This document shows positions 29,097-37,669 of a DNA stretch of 40,274 nucleotides, piece by piece. Made by a program: the position numbers and the translations under genes. Numbering within the stretch: the first letter of the stretch is position 1; each line of letters begins with the position of its first letter. Under the pieces are notes generated by a model, which worked only from the letters and a program-made list of their open reading frames with translations, was not told the origin of the DNA and did not search any database. The stretch spans positions 1 through 40,274 of the forward strand of contig NZ_CADIJW010000050.1 in the NCBI RefSeq assembly GCF_902859745.1, given 5' to 3'. Origin of the DNA: Achromobacter dolens (GTDB taxonomy: Bacteria > Pseudomonadota > Gammaproteobacteria > Burkholderiales > Burkholderiaceae_B).

Positions 29097-29211
29097 TAGG
29101 ACAGAGGCGCATCGAGCGCCCGGAATTCACCTCCCGCCGCTTGCCTGCATGCGCTTCAAGAGGGCGTGGTGCGTTGGCTGCCGCGGGCGTTCCACGACCC
29201 TCGGAGTAGAC

Positions 29212-32200
29212 ATGAATGCCCCCCTCACGCCCGCGCTGCGCGCGGCGCTCGAATCCGTCCAGTTGGACGACAAATACACCCTCGAAAGCGGCCGCGCCTG
29301 GATGAGCGGCATCCACGCCCTGGTGCGCCTGCCGATGATGCAGCGGCTGCGCGACCTGCGCGCGGGGCTGAACACGGCCGGGTTCGTGTCGGGCTACCGG
29401 GGCTCGCCGCTGGGCGGGGTCGACCAGAACATGTGGAAGGCGGCCAAGTACCTGAAGGCGCACCACGTCGAGTTCCAGCCGGGCATCAACGAGGACCTGG
29501 CGGCCACCGCGGTGTGGGGCACCCAGCAGGTCAACCTGTTCCCAGGCGCCAAGTACGACGGCGTGTTCGGCATGTGGTACGGCAAGGGGCCGGGCGTGGA
29601 CCGCTGCGGCGACGTGTTCAAGCACGCCAACGCCGCCGGCACGTCGCCGCACGGCGGCGTGCTGGTGGTGGCCGGCGACGACCATCCGGCCAAGTCGTCG
29701 ACGCTGCCGCACCAGAGCGACCACATCCTCAAGGCCTGCATGATCCCGGCGCTGTTCCCCTCCAGCGTGCAGGAGGTGCTGGACTACGGCCTGCACGGCT
29801 GGGCCATGAGCCGTTATGCCGGCGTCTGGGTCGGCATGAAGTGCATCACCGACATCGTCGAGGTGTCGGCCTCGGTGGACGTGGATCCGTACCGCGTGCA
29901 GATCGTGCTGCCCGGGGATTTCCAACTGCCGCCGGACGGCCTGAACATCCGCATCCCGGACACGCCGCTGCAACAGGAAGCGCGGCTGCTGGACTACAAG
30001 CTGTACGCGGCGCTGGCCTACGCGCGCGCCAACAACCTGAACCGCGAACTGTGGCAGGTGCCGGCGCGCGACGCGCGCTTTGGCATCATGACCTCGGGCA
30101 AGGCCTACCTGGACACGCGCCAGGCGCTGTCCGACCTCGGGTTGAGCGAGGCGGTGTGCCAGCGCATCGGCCTGCGGCTGTTCAAGGTGGGCATGGTGTG
30201 GCCGCTGGAGTCCACCGGCATGGCGCGCTTCGCCGATGGCCTGGACGAGATTCTGGTGGTCGAGGAAAAGCGCCAGGTGCTCGAATACCAGTTGAAGGAG
30301 GAACTGTTTAGCTGGATCGGCAGCGGCAAGAAGATCCCGCGCGTGGTCGGCAAGTTCGACGACAAGGATGGCGGCGAATGGGCGGTGCCGCAGGGCAACT
30401 GGCTGCTGCCGGCGCACTACGAGTTCTCGCCGGCGATGGTGGCCAAGGCCATCGCCGCGCGCCTGCTGCGCTTCGAATTGCCGGCCGACGTGCGCGCCGG
30501 CATCGAGGCGCGCCTGGCCTTCATCGCCGAGCGTGAGCAGGCGCTGGCGCGGCCGCGCGTGGTGGAAGACCGCAAGCCGTGGTTCTGTTCGGGCTGTCCG
30601 CACAATACCTCGACGCGGGTGCCGGAAGGCTCGCGCGGCATGGCCGGCATCGGCTGCCACTACATGGTGACCTGGATGGGCCGCAACACGCAGGTGTACA
30701 CGCAGATGGGCGGCGAGGGCGTGCCGTGGCTGGGGCAGGCGCCGTTCACCGAAGAGAAGCACGTGTTCGCCAACCTTGGGGACGGCACCTACTTCCATTC
30801 CGGCCTGCTGGCGATCCGCGCGGCGGTGGCGGCCAAGGCGCCGATCACCTACAAGATCCTGTTCAACGACGCGGTGGCCATGACTGGCGGGCAGCCGGTG
30901 GACGGCCCTATCAGCGTGCCGATGATCAGCCGCCAGGTGGCCGCAGAGGGCATCGACAAGATCGTGGTGGTGACCGACGAGCCGGAGAAATACCAGGGCA
31001 TGGCCGGCATGGCGCCGGGCGTGCCGGTGCAACACCGCGACGAGCTGGACGCGGTGATGCGCGAGTTGCGCGAGCACCCCGGCGTGTCGGTCCTGATCTA
31101 TGACCAGACCTGTGCCACCGAGAAGCGCCGCCGCCGCAAGCGCGGCGCCTATCCCGATCCGGCGCGGCGCGTGGTCATCAACGAGCGCGTGTGCGAAGGC
31201 TGCGGCGACTGTTCGCAGAAATCGCACTGCCTGTCGGTGGAACCGCTGGAGACCGAGTTCGGCCGCAAGCGCGCCATCAACCAGTCCAGTTGCAACAAGG
31301 ACTTCTCCTGTCTGAAGGGCTTCTGCCCCAGCTTCGTCACGGTGGAAGGCGGCAAGCTGCGCAAGCCGCGCGCGCTGGCGCCGGAAGGCGCGGTCGACGA
31401 CGACGTGCCGCAACCGGCGCTGCCGGCGCTGGCGCAGGCCTATGGCGTGTTCATCGCCGGCGTCGGCGGCACCGGCGTGGTCACCATCGGGCAACTGCTG
31501 GGCATGGCCGCGCACCTGGAAGGCAAGGGCTGTTCGGTGCTGGACATGGCCGGCCTGGCGCAGAAGGGCGGCGCGGTGTATTCGCACGTGGTGCTGGCGC
31601 AGACGCCGGACCACTTGATGAACACGCGCGTGGCGATGGGCGAGGCCGACCTGATGCTGGCCGGCGACCTGGTGGTGGCCACCAGCGCCGACGCCATGGC
31701 GCGGCTGCGTCCGGGCCGCTCGCGCGCGCTGCTCAACAGCGACACCGCGCCCACCGCCGCGTTCGTCACCAACCCCGACTGGACGCTGCCGGGCGCCAAC
31801 CTGACGGCCGACCTGCAGGCCGCCTGCGGCAAGGACAACCTGCACACGGTGGACGCGTCGGCGCTGGCCGTGGGCCTGCTGGGCGACGCCATCTATTCCA
31901 ACCCGCTGATGATGGGCTACGCCTACCAGAAGGGCTGGCTGCCGCTGTCGCGCGAGTCGTTGCTGCGCGCCATCGAACTGAACGGCCAGCAGGTGCCCAA
32001 CAACCAGGCGGCGTTCGCCTGGGGCCGCCGCGCGGCGCATGACCTGGCCGGCGTGACGCGCCTGCTGGCAAGCGGCGGCGCGCCCGCGCATCCGGAGGGC
32101 ATCATCGAGATCCGCCGGCCGCGCGTGGTCCAACCGGTGGTGGAGCTGAAGAAGCCGGCCGGCGAGCTGGCGCGCGTCGTCGAAACGCGCCGCGCGTTCC

Positions 32201-32823
32201 TGACGCAGTACCAGGACGCGGCTTACGCCAGGCAGTACACCGACCTGGTGGACAAGGTGGCGCACGCCGAGCGCGAGGCCACCGGCACCCAGCGCCTGGC
32301 GCTGGCGGTGGCGCGCTACTACTTCAAGCTGCTGGCCTACAAGGACGAGTACGAGGTGGCGCGGTTGTACACGGACGGGGAGTTCCTCAAGCGCATTGGC
32401 GAGCAGTTCGAGGGCGACTGGAAGCTGCGCTTCCACCTGGCGCCGCCGCTGTTCGCGCGCCGCGGCGCGGACGGCCATCTGGTCAAGAAAGCCTATGGCC
32501 CCGGCATGCTGCGGGTGTTCCGCCTGCTGGCGCGCATGAAGCGCCTGCGCGGCACGCGCTTCGATCCGTTCGGCTACACGCGCGAGCGCCGCGCCGAGCG
32601 CGAGCTGGCGCGCGAGTATCGCGAGACGCTGAGCGCGATCCTGTCCAAGCTCAATCGCGGCAACCTGGATCGCGCGGTCGCCCTGGCCAGCGTGCCGGAG
32701 GAGATCCGCGGCTACGGCCACGTGAAGGAGGCGGCGATGGAGAAGGCCGCCGCGCGGCGCGAGGCGCTGCTCAAGGACTTCAGCGCCAGCGTGGTGTCGA
32801 TCGGCGGCGCGCGGGCGGCCTGA
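29212..32823 (+). CDS. Fused indolepyruvate ferredoxin oxidoreductase
   Basis: This 1203-residue single-chain 2-oxoacid oxidoreductase oxidatively decarboxylates aryl pyruvates (indolepyruvate, phenylpyruvate) to acyl-CoA, in the degradation of aromatic amino acids. Domains in order are: an alpha-like pyrimidine/core part (SGYRGSPLGGVDQNMW), a TPP-binding part with CSGCPHNTST (about residue 459) and GDGTYFHSG, a ferredoxin-like cluster (CEGCGDC from residue 661, then SSCNKDFSCLKGFCPSF), and a gamma domain starting GVGGTGVVTIGQLLG (about 750). A C-terminal helical region is shared by proteobacterial fused forms. I chose the ATG at 29212 with GGAG upstream; the frame is open 21 codons further up. 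Confidence 0.93.
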   Translation: MNAPLTPALRAALESVQLDDKYTLESGRAWMSGIHALVRLPMMQRLRDLRAGLNTAGFVSGYRGSPLGGVDQNMWKAAKYLKAHHVEFQPGINEDLAATAVWGTQQVNLFPGAKYDGVFGMWYGKGPGVDRCGDVFKHANAAGTSPHGGVLVVAGDDHPAKSSTLPHQSDHILKACMIPALFPSSVQEVLDYGLHGWAMSRYAGVWVGMKCITDIVEVSASVDVDPYRVQIVLPGDFQLPPDGLNIRIPDTPLQQEARLLDYKLYAALAYARANNLNRELWQVPARDARFGIMTSGKAYLDTRQALSDLGLSEAVCQRIGLRLFKVGMVWPLESTGMARFADGLDEILVVEEKRQVLEYQLKEELFSWIGSGKKIPRVVGKFDDKDGGEWAVPQGNWLLPAHYEFSPAMVAKAIAARLLRFELPADVRAGIEARLAFIAEREQALARPRVVEDRKPWFCSGCPHNTSTRVPEGSRGMAGIGCHYMVTWMGRNTQVYTQMGGEGVPWLGQAPFTEEKHVFANLGDGTYFHSGLLAIRAAVAAKAPITYKILFNDAVAMTGGQPVDGPISVPMISRQVAAEGIDKIVVVTDEPEKYQGMAGMAPGVPVQHRDELDAVMRELREHPGVSVLIYDQTCATEKRRRRKRGAYPDPARRVVINERVCEGCGDCSQKSHCLSVEPLETEFGRKRAINQSSCNKDFSCLKGFCPSFVTVEGGKLRKPRALAPEGAVDDDVPQPALPALAQAYGVFIAGVGGTGVVTIGQLLGMAAHLEGKGCSVLDMAGLAQKGGAVYSHVVLAQTPDHLMNTRVAMGEADLMLAGDLVVATSADAMARLRPGRSRALLNSDTAPTAAFVTNPDWTLPGANLTADLQAACGKDNLHTVDASALAVGLLGDAIYSNPLMMGYAYQKGWLPLSRESLLRAIELNGQQVPNNQAAFAWGRRAAHDLAGVTRLLASGGAPAHPEGIIEIRRPRVVQPVVELKKPAGELARVVETRRAFLTQYQDAAYARQYTDLVDKVAHAEREATGTQRLALAVARYYFKLLAYKDEYEVARLYTDGEFLKRIGEQFEGDWKLRFHLAPPLFARRGADGHLVKKAYGPGMLRVFRLLARMKRLRGTRFDPFGYTRERRAERELAREYRETLSAILSKLNRGNLDRAVALASVPEEIRGYGHVKEAAMEKAAARREALLKDFSASVVSIGGARAA

Positions 32824-32840
32824 TCCGCCTGCGCGGCGAT

Positions 32841-32872
32841 GGCCGGCGACGGGCATATGCCTGCCGCCGGCC
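32841..32872. terminator. Long hairpin between convergent genes
   Basis: GGCCGGCG (32841-32848) pairs with CGCCGGCC (32865-32872). An inner CGGGCA/TGCCTG stem (one G-T wobble) closes on a 2-base loop. It sits in the 93-base gap between the convergent oxidoreductase and M24 genes. There is no T-run, so termination activity is inferred from position. Confidence 0.5.
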
Positions 32873-32916
32873 CATGCGCCCTCGCGGCAGCCGCGCGCGA
32901 CTGGGGCTGGCCAGCC

Positions 32917-33606
32917 CTACGCCGGATAGTGCGCGTCGTCCAGCAGCATGTCCTCGAAGAACGCGCCGTAGCGGCCCTGCGGGTCGCGCAAGTGGATCTC
33001 CAGGATCCAGCGCATCTCCGATGGGCTGATCGCCAGCTCGGCGAGCGAGCCGGTATGGATTGCCGCGTGCGGGAAGTCGGATACGCGGTGGCCGGGCAGG
33101 TCGAAGTTCAGCTCCCAACCCATGGCGCGCGCCTGGCGGTCGGCGTAGGCGTAGAGCGCCTGTCCGCTCAGCCGCTCGCGCAGCCAGACGCCGCGCACGT
33201 CATGGAACAGCGCCTCGGCGTCGCGGGCGCAACGCGCCTGGCCGGGGTCGTCGCCCACCACGTAGCTCTTGCCGCCATCGCCTTCCCAGGCGTCCAGGCG
33301 CGGCGCGATGTCGAGAAAGAAGATGTCGTGTTCGCCCAGCACCGCGCCGGGCGTGGACGCCTGGCGCATGGCTTTCAGGGTGTTGGCGCCGAAGCGCACC
33401 CGCGTGGGATGCCAGCTCAGCGCCATGCCGGCATTGATCAGCGTCTGCTTGGCCAGGGCGACCGCGTCTTCCTCGATCATGCCGGGGCGGATGCGCGCGG
33501 CGATGTCCTCGATGGCCTGGCGTGTCTTGTTGCGGGCCAGCAGCATGCCGTCCACGGAGAAGGCGGGACCGACGCGTTCGCTGGGGTCGGAAGAGGGCGT
33601 TTGCAT
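32917..33606 (-). CDS. M24-family metallopeptidase-like protein (short form)
   Basis: This 229-residue pita-bread-fold protein has all five expected metal ligands: D99 (FFLDIAP), D110 (WEGDGGKS), H173 (LPGHRVSDFPH), E203 (ILEIHLRDP) and E218 (FFEDMLL). Aminopeptidase P, prolidase and creatinase have an extra N-terminal domain that is missing here, so the size is nearer to methionine aminopeptidase, although the sequence is closer to the Xaa-Pro/creatinase branch. I chose the ATG at 33606 (MQTPSSDPSE); the open frame further upstream reads as non-coding. It is divergent from a GlxA-type regulator gene. Substrate unknown. Confidence 0.82.
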   Translation of the reverse strand: MQTPSSDPSERVGPAFSVDGMLLARNKTRQAIEDIAARIRPGMIEEDAVALAKQTLINAGMALSWHPTRVRFGANTLKAMRQASTPGAVLGEHDIFFLDIAPRLDAWEGDGGKSYVVGDDPGQARCARDAEALFHDVRGVWLRERLSGQALYAYADRQARAMGWELNFDLPGHRVSDFPHAAIHTGSLAELAISPSEMRWILEIHLRDPQGRYGAFFEDMLLDDAHYPA

Positions 33607-33897
33607 GAGGGGGTTCCTTGCTTGGCAAGCCCGGAGGGCGATGCAAGCAGTCTGGGCGCGCGCCGGGTCATCGACCAGCGCCGCGCGGCACGGATTCCGG
33701 CCAGCCTGGCGCGTCCGGCGGCCATGGCCGTGGACGGCGGCGGATTGCGGCCGCCGTGGCACGGTTTGCGGCCAGGCCTGACGGCAGGGACCCCTTGCGC
33801 CGCAGACCTTGGGCTAAGGTAGCGTCTGGCGGCGTCGTTGCCGCCTTGGTGCCCACGCCGTGTCGCGCGGGGCCCGAGCCTCCCGCCCTCCGATCCC

Positions 33898-34854
33898 ATG
33901 AAATCCGTCGCCATTCTCGTGTTTCCCGGCGTGCAGTCGCTGGACGTCAGCGGTCCGCTGGACGTCTTTGCCGAGGCCAACCGCTTTTTGCTGCCTGCCC
34001 GGCAGTACCGAATGGAGTTGATCGGCCTGACGCGCGGCGTGGTCCCCTGTTCCAACGGCATGCTGCTGGCGCCGCAGCGCTATTACGCCGATGTCTCCGA
34101 CGCGCCCGACCTGCTGTTGGCCGCCGGCGGGCCCGGCCTGCCGGCGGCGCAGGAGTCGGACGAGGCACGGACCTGGCTGCGCGCGGCCTGCGCGCGGGCC
34201 GAACGCTACGGCTCGATCTGCAACGGCGTCTTCCTGCTGGCGCGCGCCGGCCTGCCGGCGGGCGCCACCGTCACCACCCACTGGAACGACGCGCCGGCGC
34301 TGGCGGCGCGCTATCCGGACCTGCGCGTCGAGACCGATCGGCTGTACGCGCGGGACGGCCGGCTGCATACGTCTGCGGGGGTGACCGCCGGCATCGACCT
34401 GGCCCTGTACCTGGTGGCGCAGGACCATGGGCCGGAGGTGGCGCTGAACGTGGCCAAACGGCTGGTGGTGTTCATGCATCGCGCTGGCGGGCAATCGCAG
34501 TTCAGCCCGTTCCTCACGCCCTTCGTCGAGGAGACCTCGGCGGTGGCGCAGGTACAGCAGTACGTGCTGGGGCATCTGGCCGATGATCTCGGCGTGGACG
34601 CGCTGGCGGCAGTGGCCAACATGAGCCGCCGCAACTTCTCGCGGGTGTTCCTGCGCGATGCGGGCGTCACCCCGGCGGATTTCGTGGAAAGCGCCCGGGT
34701 GGATGCGGCCCGCGCGCGGCTGGAGCGCGCCTCGGCGCCGCTCAAGACCGTGGCCTTCGATTGCGGCTTCCGGGATGCGCGGCACCTGCGCGAGGTATTC
34801 CAGAGGCGGCTGGGCGTGTCGCCCAGCCAGTATCGCGCCAGTTTCGGCTGCTGA
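33898..34854 (+). CDS. GlxA-type AraC-family transcriptional regulator
   Basis: This 318-residue regulator has an N-terminal DJ-1/PfpI-like domain (about residues 1-175, starting KSVAILVFPGVQSLDVSGPLDVF; the nucleophile-elbow equivalent SICNG has C108). A C-terminal AraC double helix-turn-helix follows (about 215-315, VDALAAVANMSRRNFSRVFLRDAGVTPADFVESARVDAAR and CGFRDARHLREVFQRRLGVSPSQYR). Relatives (GlxA, CdhR, GbdR, ArgR) often control catabolism of quaternary amines or amino acids. It is divergent from the M24 peptidase-like gene across a 291-base spacer, so that gene is a likely target. I chose the ATG at 33898 because it gives the conserved N-terminus. Confidence 0.92.
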   Translation: MKSVAILVFPGVQSLDVSGPLDVFAEANRFLLPARQYRMELIGLTRGVVPCSNGMLLAPQRYYADVSDAPDLLLAAGGPGLPAAQESDEARTWLRAACARAERYGSICNGVFLLARAGLPAGATVTTHWNDAPALAARYPDLRVETDRLYARDGRLHTSAGVTAGIDLALYLVAQDHGPEVALNVAKRLVVFMHRAGGQSQFSPFLTPFVEETSAVAQVQQYVLGHLADDLGVDALAAVANMSRRNFSRVFLRDAGVTPADFVESARVDAARARLERASAPLKTVAFDCGFRDARHLREVFQRRLGVSPSQYRASFGC

Positions 34855-34868
34855 CGCGCGGGGCGGAT

Positions 34869-35645
34869 TCAACCGCCCGCGGTTTCCGGCTTGCGGCGGC
34901 GGGTGACGCCGGTGTCGAAGCGTTCCACGCCGGGGCGCGTGGCGGGGCGGTCGAAACGCTCGACGCCGGGGCGATCGAAACGTTCCACGCCCGGCCGGGC
35001 GGCGGGGCGGTCGAAGCGTTCCACGCCGGGCCGTGTGAAACGCTCGACGCGCGGCGGGCTGTGGGTCTTGGCCTGCACGCTTTCGGCGGCGGCCTGTTCG
35101 CGCTTGGCGATGATTTCTTCGGCGCGCTGGTGGTGCGGCGCCATCTTGCGCACCATCACGCGGCCGTCGCGCGGGAAATAGTTGATGCGGCGGGCGTGCA
35201 CGTCGCCCAGGTCCTGGGCCTTGACGGGGATGCCTTCCGTGCGCAGGTAGTTCAGCACGAACTGGCCATTGCGTTCGCCGATGTTCATCTGCTGCATGGC
35301 CGACAGCACCGCGCCGCCGCCGAACACCTTGGCCTCGAGGCGGTCGCGCACCGCGCCGGCCTTGAGCAGTTCGTTGATCAGCACTTCCATGGCGAAGGCG
35401 CCATAGCGCATGGTGGCCGAGGCGGGCGACTGCATGTCGCCCTCGGGCAGCATGAAGTGGTTCATGCCGCCGACGCCAGTGACCGGGTCGTGGATGCAGG
35501 CGGCCACACACGAACCGAGCACGGTCGAGATCATGATGTCTTCGTCGGTGACGTAGTACTCGTTGGGGAGTACCTTCACCGCCTGGGATTGGAACGCGCT
35601 GTCGAAATAGTGGCGCGTCGCGCGGGCGTCAAGACGGGCGACCAT
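34869..35645 (-). CDS. cheD: Chemoreceptor glutamine deamidase CheD with repetitive C-terminal tail
   Basis: This 258-residue protein has a CheD core at about residues 20-185: catalytic Cys C46 in [15 protein letters not shown], His H63 in GGMNHFMLP, then [13 protein letters not shown] and [14 protein letters not shown]. CheD deamidates glutamines on methyl-accepting chemotaxis proteins. The core is normally 150-200 residues. Here a charged linker and a repeat tail (198-249) of PGVERFDR-type units are added. No other chemotaxis or flagellar gene is in the window, so this is an orphan cheD. ftsX is upstream on the same strand but 405 bases away, with an AT-rich leader between, so cheD probably has its own promoter. 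Confidence 0.93.
   Translation of the reverse strand: MVARLDARATRHYFDSAFQSQAVKVLPNEYYVTDEDIMISTVLGSCVAACIHDPVTGVGGMNHFMLPEGDMQSPASATMRYGAFAMEVLINELLKAGAVRDRLEAKVFGGGAVLSAMQQMNIGERNGQFVLNYLRTEGIPVKAQDLGDVHARRINYFPRDGRVMVRKMAPHHQRAEEIIAKREQAAAESVQAKTHSPPRVERFTRPGVERFDRPAARPGVERFDRPGVERFDRPATRPGVERFDTGVTRRRKPETAGG
34899..35054 (-). repeat. In-frame tandem repeats encoding the CheD tail
   Basis: Five successive units encode [40 protein letters not shown] and [12 protein letters not shown] (residues 198-249), alternating 8 and 12 residues. Two of them form a 20-residue (60-bp) higher-order unit. Unit lengths are multiples of three, so recombination between copies would change the tail length without breaking the frame. 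Confidence 0.9.
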
Positions 35646-36050
35646 GGGGCGGAATCAAGGGCAAGGACAACGGTTTGAACACGAAGGGCGGCGCTCGGTA
35701 GGACGGAAAACGTTTCAAAATATGTAAAAAAATGTCGCTTTATTCTTACACATTTAGCCTGAAATAGGGGGAAAACCTGTGTAACCGCAACTTTGTTATG
35801 TCCCTGAAAAATATGGCAGTTTGGCCGTCGACCGGGTGTCATTCTGGCGCCCGGGGGGCAATGCTCGGGCGGCCGCGACACGAGTTGGCCGTCCGCCTGG
35901 CGCCGGGTCGCGCGGGGCCGTGGCAGGCAGGTGCTGCCATCCTACCCACGGCGGGGTAGGGCCGTTCCCCGGATCACGGGGAAGAACGGGGGCTATACGT
36001 GGCTTTAGGCGGCTCGATCTTGAGGGAAATCAGACGAAGCCCGATGCCCT
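35646..36050. other. Gene-free stretch between cheD and ftsX
   Basis: This 405-base gap contains no convincing gene. Its left part (about 35700-35835) is clearly more AT-rich than the surroundings and lies directly upstream of cheD, so a cheD promoter probably sits here. I could not fit a sigma-28 flagellar promoter (TAAA-N15-GCCGATAA) to it. Its right part contains two adjacent hairpins (35942-35984). The rest is unremarkable. Confidence 0.6.
35942..35984 (-). terminator. Two tandem hairpins downstream of ftsX
   Basis: CCTACCC/GGGTAGG (35942-35948 with 35955-35961) and TTCCCCG/CGGGGAA (35966-35972 with 35978-35984) are perfect 7-bp stems, 4 bases apart. They begin about 66 bases beyond the ftsX stop on the minus strand. 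Neither has a good T-run, so they may be weak terminators or mRNA 3'-end stabilisers. Confidence 0.45.
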
Positions 36051-36959
36051 TCAGAATCGCGTGCTGCGTGTGACGGACCAGCGCGCCGACAGCGCGCCCA
36101 GGGCGGCGGAGGCGACGATGGCGGCCAGCAGCACGGGAGTGCCCGGCAGATGCAGGGCGAATTCAGCCCCATAACTGCGGGCCAGGCCGAGCAGGGCGTT
36201 GTTCAGCGGCGACAGCGCCACCGCCGCCACGCCGATGGCCAGCAGCGAGGCCAGGGCGCCGGACAGCGCGCCCAGGTACAGGAACGGCCGCCGCACGAAG
36301 GACTCGGTGGCGCCCACCAGCCGCGCCACGGCGATCTCCTCGCGCTGCGACAGGGCCTGCATGCGCACGGTGTTGAACACCGTGGCCAGCACCACCACCG
36401 CCACGCACGCGGCCAGGAAGCCCAGGCCGATGCGGGCGAAGCGCAGGATGGCCTCCAGCCGCTGGACCCAGGCGCTGTCCAGTTGCACCAGGTCGACCTG
36501 GTTCCATTGTTTCCAGGCCTGCGCCAGCTTGTCGGCGCGGCCGGCCAGGTCTTCGCCGTCGGCCAGCGTCACCACCACCGCATCGGGCAGGGGGTTGCCG
36601 GGCAACACGGCCAGCGCCTGCTGCCAGGCGGGGTTGGCGCGCAGGTCGGCCAGGGCGTCGTCGCGGCCGACCACGCGCACCGCGCGCACGTCGTTGGCGT
36701 ATTCGCCCTGGATGCGCTTGGCCACGTCGGCGGCGGCGCCGGCGGGCGCGTCGACCCGCATGAAGACGGTGACTTCGGGGGTGACCGACATCTGCCGCGC
36801 CACAGGCTGCACCGACACCAGGATGGCGCTGCCCAGCAACGGCAGGGCCAGCGCCAGCGCCATCACCAGCAGGTTGGCGAGCGACGAGAACGGCTGCTTG
36901 ACCAGCCGGCGCAGGGTGACCATGAGCGCATAGCGATGCTGCCGCAGCCAGGCGTTCAT
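36051..36959 (-). CDS. ftsX: Cell division protein FtsX
   Basis: This 302-residue inner-membrane protein of the FtsEX complex links ATP hydrolysis by FtsE to peptidoglycan hydrolase activation at the septum. The topology is typical: a cytoplasmic N-terminus (MNAWLRQHRYALMVTLRRL), TM1 about 27-50, a periplasmic loop with the FtsX extracellular domain (SVTPEVTVFMRV to about 165), TM2 about 173-196, a cytoplasmic loop with RMQALSQREEIAVARLVGAT, TM3 about 225-250 and TM4 about 275-292. Its ATG overlaps the ftsE stop by 4 bases (ATGA). Confidence 0.95.
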   Translation of the reverse strand: MNAWLRQHRYALMVTLRRLVKQPFSSLANLLVMALALALPLLGSAILVSVQPVARQMSVTPEVTVFMRVDAPAGAAADVAKRIQGEYANDVRAVRVVGRDDALADLRANPAWQQALAVLPGNPLPDAVVVTLADGEDLAGRADKLAQAWKQWNQVDLVQLDSAWVQRLEAILRFARIGLGFLAACVAVVVLATVFNTVRMQALSQREEIAVARLVGATESFVRRPFLYLGALSGALASLLAIGVAAVALSPLNNALLGLARSYGAEFALHLPGTPVLLAAIVASAALGALSARWSVTRSTRF

Positions 36960-37669
36960 GCCGGTTCTCCCGCGATGCCGTGGCCGACGTCGGCCGGGGG
37001 CGTGGCGGCGCCGTGCGAGTCGGCGAACTTGCCCGGGTCGATGCGCAGGGTGCGGGTGGCGTAGCGCGCCATGAGTTCCTGGTCGTGCGAGGCGATCAGC
37101 GTGGTGACGCCGACGCGGTTGAAGTCGCGGAACACATTCATGATGCGCTGCGCGTTGTCGTGGTCGAGGTTGGCGGTGGGCTCGTCGGCGATCAGGATAG
37201 CGGGTCGGTTGACGATGGCGCGCGCGATCGCCAGGCGCTGCTGCTCGCCGCCCGACAGTTCGATGGGGTTGAGATCTTCCTTGCCTGACAGGCCGACCTT
37301 GTCCAGCGCGGCGCGGGCGCGGGCGGCGGCCGAATCGCCGGGATGGCCGGTGACGGCCAGCGGCAGCATCACGTTTTCAAACGCGCTGCGATCGAACAGC
37401 AGGTGCGTGTCCTGCAGGATCACGCCCACGGCGCGGCGCAGGTAGGGCCGGGCGCGGGCAGGCAGCTTGTCGAGCCGCTGGCCGTTGACCTGGATGGAGC
37501 CCCGGCTGGCGGGCTCGAGCCCGCCGATCAGCTTGAGCAGGGTGGACTTGCCGGCGCCGGAAGGCCCCGACACGAAAACGAACTCGCCCGCGCTCACGCG
37601 GAAGTTGATGTCGGCCAGGATATTGCGGCCGCGGCCATACGATTTGAATACGTGCTGGAATTCGATCAT
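36956..37669 (-). CDS. ftsE: Cell division ATP-binding protein FtsE
   Basis: This 237-residue ABC ATPase is the partner of FtsX. Walker A is GPSGAGKS (residues 35-42), the Q-loop region is VGVILQDTHLL, the signature is LSGGEQQR, Walker B is ILIADEP, and the switch histidine is in IASHDQELM. The start MIEFQHVFKSYG is the usual FtsE N-terminus. The frame is open far upstream on this strand, but that part is antisense to aapJ and is not FtsE. At 237 residues it is slightly longer than E. coli FtsE (222), with a non-conserved C-terminal tail after LRIDPGKF. The gene is translationally coupled to ftsX and divergent from aapJ. Confidence 0.96.
   Translation of the reverse strand: MIEFQHVFKSYGRGRNILADINFRVSAGEFVFVSGPSGAGKSTLLKLIGGLEPASRGSIQVNGQRLDKLPARARPYLRRAVGVILQDTHLLFDRSAFENVMLPLAVTGHPGDSAAARARAALDKVGLSGKEDLNPIELSGGEQQRLAIARAIVNRPAILIADEPTANLDHDNAQRIMNVFRDFNRVGVTTLIASHDQELMARYATRTLRIDPGKFADSHGAATPPADVGHGIAGEPA

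Noticed and set aside
29050-32856. A minus-strand open frame of over 1200 codons opposite the indolepyruvate oxidoreductase
   Set aside because: Antisense shadow with the same biased composition and no domain.
35836-36050. Structured RNA gene in the cheD/ftsX gap
   Set aside because: The hairpins are short, and no RNase P, tmRNA, 6S or tRNA signature could be matched.
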